NCBI RefSeq assembly: GCF_030388325.1
Contig: NZ_CP103794.1
Span: forward strand, 1,488,001-1,552,000
Source: Flavobacterium johnsoniae
GTDB taxonomy: Bacteria > Bacteroidota > Bacteroidia > Flavobacteriales > Flavobacteriaceae
Reading direction: 5' to 3'
DNA length: 64,000 nucleotides
The first letter of the stretch is position 1; each line of letters opens with the position of its first letter. Shown piece after piece: positions 54,894 to 61,947 of this stretch. Below the pieces are notes generated by a model. It did no database searches. It saw nothing but the letters and a program-made list of their open reading frames with translations, and was not told the origin of the DNA. Made by a program: the position numbers and the translations under genes.

Positions 54894-54924
54894 AAAAACA
54901 TCCTCTGAAAAGAGGATGTTTTTT
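54894..54924. terminator. Terminator of folA, GAAA loop
   Basis: Perfect 13-bp stem AAAAACATCCTCT 54894-54906 / 54911-54923 closed by a GAAA tetraloop. It overlaps the end of folA and has the better T run on the plus strand. Confidence 0.85.
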
Positions 54925-55405
54925 ATTTTCTAATATATGTTTCGTAGGTATAATCGTAAAGATGTTTTTCATCTTTAAAATTTTCTTCAGATTCTACCAA
55001 AATCCATTCGTTTTTATTCAATTTAGGAAAGAAAGTATCTGCTTCAAAAGTATGATGAACCTTTGTAAGTTCAATTATATCTGTAAAAGGAAGTGCTAAA
55101 TTGTAAATCTCACCTCCGCCTATAATATAATTATCTTCATTTTCAGGACATATTGCGATTGCTTTTTCAATACTATCAACAACAATACAGCCATCTGGTT
55201 TGTAGTTTTCCTGACGTGTAATTACAACATGCGTACGATCAGGCAATGGTTTTGGAAAACTTTCAAAAGTCTTTCTGCCCATAATAATATAATGACCAGT
55301 AGTAAGAGATTTGAATCTTTTGAAATCATTTGGCAAGTGCCATACTAATTCATTATTTTTTCCAAGCGCATTATTTTCGGCAGCTGCCGCTATCATTATA
55401 ATCAT
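54923..55405 (-). CDS. folA: Dihydrofolate reductase
   Basis: NADPH-dependent reduction of dihydrofolate to tetrahydrofolate, needed after the ThyA reaction; thyA lies 1.3 kb away on the same strand. I choose ATG 55405 (MIIMIAAAAENNALGKNNEL), 14 bases after the stop of the 2TM gene; the longer ORF start overlaps that gene by 71 bases. Family blocks are LVWHLPNDFKRFKSLTTGHY, IIMGRKTFESFPKPLPDRTH, YIIGGGEIYNLALPFTDIIE and the C-terminal YDYTYETYIRK. 160 residues is normal. Confidence 0.95.
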   Translation of the reverse strand: MIIMIAAAAENNALGKNNELVWHLPNDFKRFKSLTTGHYIIMGRKTFESFPKPLPDRTHVVITRQENYKPDGCIVVDSIEKAIAICPENEDNYIIGGGEIYNLALPFTDIIELTKVHHTFEADTFFPKLNKNEWILVESEENFKDEKHLYDYTYETYIRK

Positions 55406-55418
55406 GGTATTGCGTATG

Positions 55419-55763
55419 CTAAATTTTATTCTGATTTTCTTGGTCAATTGAAGATTCAAGCTGACTAATTCTTTTTTGCTGTAAAGCAACTAATCTGTCA
55501 ATTTGTTCTCTTTCCCATTTTTTATTCATAAAGCGGTCTGTGATATAAACTTTAATAAAATGCAGGATAAAAATAAAAAGCCAGATTGTTATACCCCAAA
55601 TACACCAATTTTGGGTTGTGCCTTCTCCAAAACCAAAAAATCTATTGGCAATAAATAAAAATAAACTTCCAAGTAGGAAAAGAACAAAATGAAGATATAA
55701 AACTTTTTTTTGTCTTAATCGTCGTCTAGCGTATTCGTATTGTTCGTGCACTTCTTTTTCCAT
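55419..55763 (-). CDS. 2TM domain protein
   Basis: A 114-residue membrane protein with the 2TM-domain layout: a basic N-terminal helix (YEYARRRLRQKKVLYLHFVL), two membrane segments (YLHFVLFLLGSLFLFIANRF; WCIWGITIWLFIFILHFIKV) and a charged C-terminal helix (DRFMNKKWEREQIDRLVALQ). Such proteins are common in Flavobacteriia and appear fused to histidine kinases in some genomes; here the domain stands alone. It precedes folA by 13 bases. Function unknown. Confidence 0.82.
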   Translation of the reverse strand: MEKEVHEQYEYARRRLRQKKVLYLHFVLFLLGSLFLFIANRFFGFGEGTTQNWCIWGITIWLFIFILHFIKVYITDRFMNKKWEREQIDRLVALQQKRISQLESSIDQENQNKI

Positions 55764-56002
55764 AAGATAAAAATGAGATTATAAAGTTAAAATTTATTTT
55801 TGAAAGTCAATATTTTGACTACAGAATATTTGCCTTTAAAAACGCAGTGAATTTGAAATGCAAAATTTTAAGCACTTTAAATTACAGATAAAGCTAAAAT
55901 AAGTTGCTGTTTTTAATATTATGATAAATCGAATAGTGTAGTGGTGAAGGTTTCGTCGATTTTGATTAATTTTAATTATATAAATCTAAAAACTAAATAG
56001 TT

Positions 56003-56299
56003 ATGTCTTTAAAGAAGCAATTCGTAAAAACGAAACCCGTATGTAAAGTTACATTTTCTATAGATGCCAAAGATGCTGATTCGGCAGCAGTCGTTGGAGA
56101 TTTTAATAATTGGAATGTTGAGGAAGGAGCTTTAAGTAAGTTGAAAAACGGTACTTTTAAAGCGACTTATGATTTGGTTAAAGATGCGATTTATGAATTT
56201 AAATACGTAATTGACGGCATCTATGTAAATGATCCTGAAGCAGACTTTTACAAATGGAATGATTATGCTGGTAGCGAAAACAGTGTATTAGTTGTATAA
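56003..56299 (+). CDS. Small glycogen-binding-fold (CBM48/early-set) protein
   Basis: A 98-residue cytoplasmic protein consisting almost only of an isoamylase N-terminal/AMPK-type early-set domain: VCKVTFSIDAKDADSAAVVG, GDFNNWNVEEGAL, and YEFKYVIDGIYVNDPEADFY with the conserved Trp and Lys of glycogen-binding modules. Stand-alone copies occur in many Bacteroidota. No glycogen enzyme is nearby, so its partner or ligand is unknown. It ends at a terminator shared with the convergent thyA gene. Confidence 0.85.
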   Translation: MSLKKQFVKTKPVCKVTFSIDAKDADSAAVVGDFNNWNVEEGALSKLKNGTFKATYDLVKDAIYEFKYVIDGIYVNDPEADFYKWNDYAGSENSVLVV

Positions 56300-56327
56300 A
56301 AAAATCCGCTTATTAAGCGGATTTTTT
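56299..56327. terminator. Bidirectional terminator between the CBM48 gene and thyA
   Basis: Stem AAAAAATCCGCTT 56299-56311 / AAGCGGATTTTTT 56315-56327 with a three-base loop; A/T runs on both sides serve both convergent genes. Confidence 0.9.
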
Positions 56328-56331
56328 ATTT

Positions 56332-57183
56332 TTATACAGCAACACTTCCTTTAATGGCAGGATGTGGATCATAGTCAACTAAGGTAAAATCATTGAAATC
56401 AAAATCAAAAATGTTTTTAATCTCTGGATTTAAAATCATTTTTGGTAATGGTTTTGGTTCGCGTGTTAATTGCAATTCCAATTGTTCAAAATGATTATTG
56501 TAGATATGCGCGTCTCCAAACGTGTGAATAAAATCTCCCGCTTCTAAATCGCAGACCTGAGCAATCATCATCGTTAATAACGCATAAGAAGCAATGTTAA
56601 AAGGAACTCCTAAAAATATATCAGCACTTCTTTGGTATAATTGACAAGAAAGTTTTCCTTTCGTTTCTCCTTTTTCTAAATCTGGAGCGGCAACATAAAA
56701 CTGAAAAAATGCATGGCATGGAGGCAATGCTGCTTTATTGTTTGCTACATTTTCCTCAAAAGACTTTTTAGTATCTGGTAAAACCGAAGGATTCCAAGCA
56801 GAAACCAACATTCTTCGGCTGTTCGGATTTGTCTTTAATTCGGTAATTAATTCAGAAATCTGATCGATTTCTTCACTATTCCAATTTCTCCATTGATGTC
56901 CATAAACTGGACCTAAATCACCGTTAGAATCTGCCCATTCATCCCAGATTTTTACTCCGTTTTCCTGAAGATATTTTATGTTTGTATCACCTTTTAAAAA
57001 CCAAAGCAATTCGTAAATAATCGATTTTAAATGTAATTTTTTGGTTGTAACCATTGGAAAACCTTCACTTAAATCAAAACGCATTTGGTAACCAAAAACA
57101 CTTTTTGTTCCGGTTCCAGTACGATCTCCTTTTTGATTGCCGTTTTCTAAAACGTGTTTTACTAAATCTAAATATTGTTTCAT
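56332..57183 (-). CDS. thyA: Thymidylate synthase (ThyA)
   Basis: Methylates dUMP to dTMP with methylenetetrahydrofolate. Landmarks are [48 protein letters not shown], the catalytic Cys156 in [13 protein letters not shown], and [20 protein letters not shown]. At 283 residues it is about 19 longer than the Escherichia coli enzyme; the extra residues sit in two loops, [11 protein letters not shown] before the catalytic cysteine and [12 protein letters not shown] after it. It overlaps the upstream lipoprotein gene by 4 bases. Confidence 0.97.
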   Translation of the reverse strand: MKQYLDLVKHVLENGNQKGDRTGTGTKSVFGYQMRFDLSEGFPMVTTKKLHLKSIIYELLWFLKGDTNIKYLQENGVKIWDEWADSNGDLGPVYGHQWRNWNSEEIDQISELITELKTNPNSRRMLVSAWNPSVLPDTKKSFEENVANNKAALPPCHAFFQFYVAAPDLEKGETKGKLSCQLYQRSADIFLGVPFNIASYALLTMMIAQVCDLEAGDFIHTFGDAHIYNNHFEQLELQLTREPKPLPKMILNPEIKNIFDFDFNDFTLVDYDPHPAIKGSVAV

Positions 57184-57776
57184 AGGTCTTCTTTTATTTC
57201 TTCAATACTAATGTTGAATTTCCCTCCAATAGATGTTTTGATATTTATTGTCATGGGAATTGGCGATGTTAAAAATTTGTAAAGACTTTCATTTAAAATC
57301 ATATTATTTGAAGCGAGATATAATTTGTAATTCCCACTTGTGAAATTATTTATTATCCATGTCTTGTTTAATGAAAGAGGTCCGTTTTTATAATCAAAAG
57401 TATCTGGCAATTCTTCCATTTTTATTGTTGTCCCACTACTATCTAGGATACTTACTAATGGAATAAAAATGTATTTTTTAAAACCAAAGCAATCACAGAT
57501 ACTACTTACGGTTAACTTATATTTTTTGTTAGATTCTAAGTTAAAATTAAAACCTTTATAGTTTGTATAAATCTTTTCTTTTTCGCCAAAAGTCATAACT
57601 GAATCACTAATTTTTAATTCAAACTTATGATTTTCGTTAATTGATAATGGACTCGTAGGAATATGTGTGCTAAGAGTTCTTTTTTCTTTTAATTCTTTAT
57701 ATGCTTCAAGTGGAGTTGTTTTTTTAGAACAGCCACAAATAATAAATAGTAAAACTAGAATGAATTTATAATTCAT
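57180..57776 (-). CDS. Hypothetical lipoprotein
   Basis: A 198-residue predicted lipoprotein: [16 protein letters not shown] gives a lipobox with Cys16, followed by [20 protein letters not shown]. The rest is probably all-beta ([40 protein letters not shown]), with a CDC motif at [10 protein letters not shown] recognise no family. It overlaps thyA by four bases, so it is translationally coupled to it, but this does not suggest a shared function. Confidence 0.72.
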   Translation of the reverse strand: MNYKFILVLLFIICGCSKKTTPLEAYKELKEKRTLSTHIPTSPLSINENHKFELKISDSVMTFGEKEKIYTNYKGFNFNLESNKKYKLTVSSICDCFGFKKYIFIPLVSILDSSGTTIKMEELPDTFDYKNGPLSLNKTWIINNFTSGNYKLYLASNNMILNESLYKFLTSPIPMTINIKTSIGGKFNISIEEIKEDL

Positions 57777-57818
57777 TTTGAACTTTTATTAGTTTCTTTT
57801 ATATAATAAAATTAAAAT

Positions 57819-58442
57819 TTATCTTCTCGAGATTTCGTCTCTGATTTTTGCTGCTTTTTCGTAATCTTCTTGAGAAACTGCTTGATCAAGAAGGTCGTTT
57901 AATTCTTGTAAACTGTGTTTAGAATATACGTCGCCAGATTGGTTGCTTTCTTCTTCACGCCCGAAAGTTTCAGGATTAGAAAGAACATCGTCAATTTCTT
58001 GAGCTCCAGAATCTGTTTCGGCAGTATTCGATTTTAAATAAATTCCGGCTTTATCCAAGATGTTTTTATAGGTAAAAATCGGAGCATTAAATCGCAATGC
58101 TAACGCAATAGCATCAGAAGTTCTCGCATCAATAATTTCTTCGATTTTATCTCTTTCGCAGATTAAACTAGAATAAAAAACGCCATCAACAAGTTTATGA
58201 ATAATAACTTGTTTTACTACTATGTCAAATCTTTCAGCAAAATTTTTGAACAAATCGTGTGTTAATGGACGAGGTGGTTTTATCTCTTTTTCTAAAGCAA
58301 TAGCGATTGATTGGGCCTCGAAAGCGCCAATTACAATAGGTAATTTTCTTTCGCCATCTACTTCATTCAAAATTAAGGCATAAGCGCCATTTTGAGTTTG
58401 ACTGTATGAAATTCCTTTTATAGATAATTTTACTAGACTCAT
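57819..58442 (-). CDS. Bifunctional nuclease family protein with UVR domain
   Basis: A 207-residue protein of the BFN (DUF151) family with a C-terminal UVR motif. I choose ATG 58442 (MSLVKLSIKGISYSQTQNGA) as the family-typical start over an ATG seven codons upstream. The DUF151 domain holds LPIVIGAFEAQSIAIALEKE and the ARTSDAIALALRFNAPIF block; the last ~35 residues (SLQELNDLLDQAVSQEDYEK AAKIRDEI) match the UvrB/UvrC interaction helix pair. Plant relatives were reported to degrade DNA and RNA; the bacterial role is unclear. Confidence 0.9.
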   Translation of the reverse strand: MSLVKLSIKGISYSQTQNGAYALILNEVDGERKLPIVIGAFEAQSIAIALEKEIKPPRPLTHDLFKNFAERFDIVVKQVIIHKLVDGVFYSSLICERDKIEEIIDARTSDAIALALRFNAPIFTYKNILDKAGIYLKSNTAETDSGAQEIDDVLSNPETFGREEESNQSGDVYSKHSLQELNDLLDQAVSQEDYEKAAKIRDEISRR

Positions 58443-58533
58443 ATATGTTTGTAAAAAAGGCACTTAGAGCCTTATTTTATTGCTTTTTTTGTTTGGAAAA
58501 TAAAGCTGCAATTTTAATCAAAAAATATGGAAC

Positions 58534-58581
58534 AAAAAAGCTGCCTATAAACAAAGATACAATATCTTGTTTTTAGGCAGC
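58534..58581 (-). terminator. Terminator of the etf operon, long stem
   Basis: A ~20-bp imperfect stem, GCTGCCTATAAACAAAGATA from 58540 paired with the complementary segment ending at 58581. On the minus strand it runs into TTTTTTG. It lies about 25 bases after the etfA stop. Confidence 0.85.
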
Positions 58582-58606
58582 AAATATTTTGAAGAGAATT
58601 CTTGAA

Positions 58607-59575
58607 TTAAGAATGCTGAGCTTTAAAAGCTTTTAATTTCTCTGTTAATTGAGGAATGATTTCAAAAGCATCTCCAACAACGCCATAATCAGCTACTTTA
58701 AAGAAAGGCGCTTCAGGGTCATTATTGATAACTACTTTTACTTTAGAAGAGTTGATCCCAGCAATGTGCTGAATAGCTCCGGAAATCCCAACTGCAATAT
58801 ATAAGTTTGTTGCAACTGGTTTTCCTGTTTGACCAACGTGCTCGCTGTGAGGTCTCCATCCTAAATCTGAAACTGGTTTAGAACACGCAGTTGCAGCGCC
58901 TAAAACAGCAGCAAGATCTTCAATTAATCCCCAATTTTCTGGTCCTTTTAATCCGCGTCCGCCAGAAACTACGATATCCGCGTCAGCGATAGAAACTTTT
59001 CCAGATACCTTTTCTACAGATTCTACTTTTACACCAAAATCGTTATCTCCGATTGTTGGGTTAAAATCTTCTTCGGCTGCAGATCCTGCGCTTTCGAAAA
59101 TTCCGTAAGAGTTTTTAGCAAGTCCAAGAACTTTTACATCTGTATCGATTTGTGTAATGTTGAAAGCTTTGTTTGAGAATGCGTTTCTTTTTACTTGGAA
59201 AGGTGAAGTGCTAACTGGCAATCCTACAACATTTGAAGCAAAACCAGCTTCTAAAGAAACGGCAACTAAAGATGAAAGATAAATACTGTCTGTTGTAGAA
59301 GAAAGTAAAACTACTTTTGTTCCCTCTTTTTCAGCAGCTTGTTTAATTACATCAGCGTAAGCCTTAGCAGTAAAACCAGCTAATTTATCGTTGTTTACTT
59401 TTAGAATTTTATCAACTCCGTATTTGCCCAATTCGCTTACATCGCTAATGTTTACAGTTAAAGCTGTAACTGTTGTTCCTAAACTTTCGGCTACTTTTTT
59501 TGCATAAGAAGCTAATTCGAAAGCTACTTTTTTAAATTTTCCTTCTGCAGATTCTGCATATATTAATATTGACAT
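58607..59575 (-). CDS. etfA: Electron transfer flavoprotein alpha subunit
   Basis: FAD-binding subunit of the ETF heterodimer, which takes electrons from acyl-CoA dehydrogenases in fatty-acid and amino-acid oxidation. The C-terminal FAD domain is clear: VVSGGRGLKGPENWGLIEDL, VGQTGKPVATNLYIAVGISG, and HIAGINSSKVKVVINNDPEA. 322 residues is usual for the mitochondrial/bacterial type. etfB lies 74 bases upstream on the same strand, and a long-stem terminator follows. Confidence 0.96.
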   Translation of the reverse strand: MSILIYAESAEGKFKKVAFELASYAKKVAESLGTTVTALTVNISDVSELGKYGVDKILKVNNDKLAGFTAKAYADVIKQAAEKEGTKVVLLSSTTDSIYLSSLVAVSLEAGFASNVVGLPVSTSPFQVKRNAFSNKAFNITQIDTDVKVLGLAKNSYGIFESAGSAAEEDFNPTIGDNDFGVKVESVEKVSGKVSIADADIVVSGGRGLKGPENWGLIEDLAAVLGAATACSKPVSDLGWRPHSEHVGQTGKPVATNLYIAVGISGAIQHIAGINSSKVKVVINNDPEAPFFKVADYGVVGDAFEIIPQLTEKLKAFKAQHS

Positions 59576-59584
59576 GATGTTTTT

Positions 59585-59648
59585 GTTTAAAAGTTTAAAG
59601 TTTCAGGTTTCAAGTTCGTAAACTGAAAACTGCGACTGAATACTGATT
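59585..59648. repeat. Intergenic TTTCAGGTTTCAAG / ACTGAAAACTGCGACTGAAT repeat
   Basis: The etfB-etfA gap contains AAGTTTAAAGTTTCAGGTTTCAAG followed by CTGAAAACTGCGACTGAATA and CTGATTAC. I recall this wording as a common filler repeat in Flavobacterium intergenic DNA. No hairpin terminator is formed. Confidence 0.5.
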
Positions 59649-59649
59649 A

Positions 59650-60396
59650 CTAGATTACTTTCGCTTCGTTGTGTAATAAATTGATTAACTCATCTAAATT
59701 ATCTGCAGAAACTAATTTTACTGCCGATTTTGGAGCTGGTTTTTCAAATTTCACTGCTTTTGTATTTACGGCTGCATCAACTGGCTCTAAAATAGTAAGG
59801 GCTTTAGTTCTCGCAGTCATAATTCCTCTCATGTTCGGAATACGTAAATCTTTTTCTTCAACAAGACCTTTTTGACCTCCAATAATTAAAGGAAGAGTAG
59901 TGCTAACAGTTTCTTTTCCTCCGTCGATTTCACGAACTGCTTTTACATTATTTCCATCAACAGTTAAAGATGTGCAAGAGTTTAAGAAGTTAGAACCTAA
60001 AATTCCAGCAATCATTCCAGGAACCATTCCACCATTATAATCTAAAGATTCTTTTCCAGCAATTACTAAGTCATAACCACCGTTTTTAATTACTTCAGCT
60101 AATTGTTTTGCAACAAAAAATCCGTCAGTTGGATTTGCGTTAACACGAATTGCTTCGTTAGCACCAATTGCCAAAGCTTTACGCAATGTTGGTTCTGTAT
60201 CTGGACCTCCAACGTTTACAACTGTTACATTTGCACCTTGTTGTTCTTGAAACCAAATTGCACGTGTAAGACCGAATTCGTCGTTAGGATTAATTACATA
60301 TTGTACGCCGGCTGTATCAAATTCTGAATCACCGTTTGTAAAGTTGATTTTTGAAGTAGTATCAGGCACATGGCTGATGCAAACTAGTATTTTCAT
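59650..60396 (-). CDS. etfB: Electron transfer flavoprotein beta subunit
   Basis: AMP-binding ETF subunit of 248 residues, partner of EtfA. Family blocks are MKILVCISHVPDTTSKINF, YVINPNDEFGLTRAIWFQEQ, VIAGKESLDYNGGMVPGMIA and the signature VREIDGGKETVSTTLPLIIG with LRIPNMRGIMTARTKAL. It is the first gene of the etfB-etfA operon, behind a TAAATTTG box. Confidence 0.96.
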   Translation of the reverse strand: MKILVCISHVPDTTSKINFTNGDSEFDTAGVQYVINPNDEFGLTRAIWFQEQQGANVTVVNVGGPDTEPTLRKALAIGANEAIRVNANPTDGFFVAKQLAEVIKNGGYDLVIAGKESLDYNGGMVPGMIAGILGSNFLNSCTSLTVDGNNVKAVREIDGGKETVSTTLPLIIGGQKGLVEEKDLRIPNMRGIMTARTKALTILEPVDAAVNTKAVKFEKPAPKSAVKLVSADNLDELINLLHNEAKVI

Positions 60397-60429
60397 AAGT
60401 ATATATTTTGAATTTATAATATGCTTTTA

Positions 60430-60437
60430 CAAATTTA
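60430..60437 (-). promoter_or_regulatory. Candidate -7 box of etfB
   Basis: TAAATTTG on the minus strand matches TANNTTTG, 34 bases before the etfB start; no TTG at -33 is visible. Confidence 0.45.
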
Positions 60438-60834
60438 GAATATTATTTGGAATAATTATACTATGCGTGCATAATATTTTTTAAAACTATTACGATTTCG
60501 TGAATTATGACGTTTTGAGTGTAATTAATCGATATTTAAAAATAAAAAATCATCTGTTTTGTCTGATTGTTAGGAATTTTGCAATGTTTGGAGGTAGACG
60601 ACGCAATTATTTTTTGTCTGATAAATACTAAATTTTCGTTTTTTCCGTTTTAATGAATGAATTTTGAAGAAACAAGAATTAAACAAATAAATTAAAGTTT
60701 GTAAAAAAAAAATGATTCTAACAGTATAAGTGTGAATTATACGTTATTATATCGTTTTCGTTAATATCACAATTAAGTTAAAAAAGTTAAATGCTAAAGA
60801 TCGGGAGAAGTTAGTACGATTTTAAATTCAATTT

Positions 60835-60867
60835 TTGCTTTTAAGTTATTTAAAATATTTATTTTTG
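60835..60867 (+). promoter_or_regulatory. Promoter of pdhB
   Basis: TTG at 60835-60837, then 22 bases, then TATTTTTG at 60860-60867, matching the Bacteroidota consensus TTG-N17-23-TANNTTTG. The -7 box lies 32 bases before the start codon. Confidence 0.6.
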
Positions 60868-60899
60868 CTCTTCAGAAAATTCAACATACAAAATAAAAT

Positions 60900-61877
60900 A
60901 TGAGAACAATACAATTTAGAGAGGCCATTTGTGAAGCGATGAGCGAAGAAATGCGTCACGATGAATCCATATATTTAATGGGAGAAGAGGTTGCAGAATA
61001 CAATGGAGCATACAAAGCTTCAAAAGGAATGCTTGCTGAGTTTGGAGAAAAAAGAGTAATCGATACTCCAATTGCTGAGCTTGGTTTTACAGGAATTGCA
61101 GTAGGTTCTGCAATGAACGGAAACCGACCGATTGTAGAATATATGACTTTCAACTTCTGTTTAGTTGGTATTGATCAAATTATAAATAATGCTGCTAAAA
61201 TGCGTCAAATGACTGGAGGACAATTTAATGTGCCAATCGTTTTCCGCGGACCAACTGCTTCTGCAGGTCAATTAGGAGCTACTCACTCACAAGCTTTAGA
61301 AAACTGGTTTGCAAATACTCCAGGTCTTAAAGTTGTTGTACCTTCAACTCCTTACGATGCAAAAGGACTTTTAAAATCTGCAATTCGCGATAATGATCCT
61401 GTAATCTTTATGGAATCTGAGCAAATGTATGGTGATAAAGGAGAAGTGCCAGACGGAGAATACACAATTCCATTAGGAGTTGCAGATATTAAACGTGAAG
61501 GTACAGATGTAACAATCGTTTCTTTCGGAAAAATCATCAAAGAAGCTTTTATCGCTGCTGATGAATTAGCTAAAGAAGGAATCTCTTGTGAAATTATCGA
61601 TTTAAGAACTGTACGTCCTATGGATAAAGATGCAATTCTTACTTCTGTTAAAAAAACAAACCGTTTAGTAATTCTTGAAGAAGCTTGGCCATTTGCAAGT
61701 GTTTCTTCTGAGATTACATATATTGTTCAAGAACAAGCTTTTGACTTCCTTGATGCACCAATTCAACGTATTACAACTGCAGATACTCCAGCGCCTTATT
61801 CGCCAGTATTGCTAAAAGACTGGTTGCCAAATGCTGGTGATGTAGTAAAAGCAGTAAAGAAAGTATTATACAAATAA
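60900..61877 (+). CDS. pdhB: Pyruvate dehydrogenase E1 component, beta subunit
   Basis: Beta subunit of a 2-oxoacid dehydrogenase E1 heterotetramer, which decarboxylates pyruvate with thiamine diphosphate to feed acetyl-CoA synthesis. Start REAICEAMSEEMRHDESIYL, then GEEVAEYNGAYKASKGMLAE, DTPIAELGFTGIAVGSAMNG, and FRGPTASAGQLGATHSQALE; the C-terminal transketolase domain holds EIIDLRTVRPMDKDAILTSV. 325 residues is typical. The alpha subunit and E2 are not adjacent, so a branched-chain oxoacid role is possible but less likely. Confidence 0.93.
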   Translation: MRTIQFREAICEAMSEEMRHDESIYLMGEEVAEYNGAYKASKGMLAEFGEKRVIDTPIAELGFTGIAVGSAMNGNRPIVEYMTFNFCLVGIDQIINNAAKMRQMTGGQFNVPIVFRGPTASAGQLGATHSQALENWFANTPGLKVVVPSTPYDAKGLLKSAIRDNDPVIFMESEQMYGDKGEVPDGEYTIPLGVADIKREGTDVTIVSFGKIIKEAFIAADELAKEGISCEIIDLRTVRPMDKDAILTSVKKTNRLVILEEAWPFASVSSEITYIVQEQAFDFLDAPIQRITTADTPAPYSPVLLKDWLPNAGDVVKAVKKVLYK

Positions 61878-61897
61878 TACATATTTAAAATACTCAC

Positions 61898-61938
61898 AAA
61901 ACTTCATCATTCATAGTTAATTGATGAAGTTTTTTTTT
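61898..61938 (+). terminator. Terminator of pdhB
   Basis: Stem AAAACTTCATCA 61898-61909 / TGATGAAGTTTT 61922-61933 with a 12-base loop, then a run of T. It ends ten bases before the next start codon. Confidence 0.88.
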
Positions 61939-61947
61939 GCCCAGACA

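Larger units (their letters stand above)
54360..54922. other. 563-base intergenic region with possible small RNA
   Basis: No credible ORF on either strand. It contains the ubiE promoter region at the left, a G-run (GGGGGGATATAC at 54661), a terminator-like hairpin on the plus strand at 54735-54775, and a second strong hairpin at 54894-54924 that serves folA. No plus-strand gene precedes the first hairpin for over 1.4 kb, so a short plus-strand transcript is possible. Confidence 0.45.
60397..60899. other. Divergent promoter region between etfB and pdhB
   Basis: A 503-base AT-rich region without a credible ORF. It carries a -7 box for etfB at the left end and a full promoter for pdhB at the right end. 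The middle shows no hairpin, RNA gene or repeat I can recognise. Confidence 0.5.
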
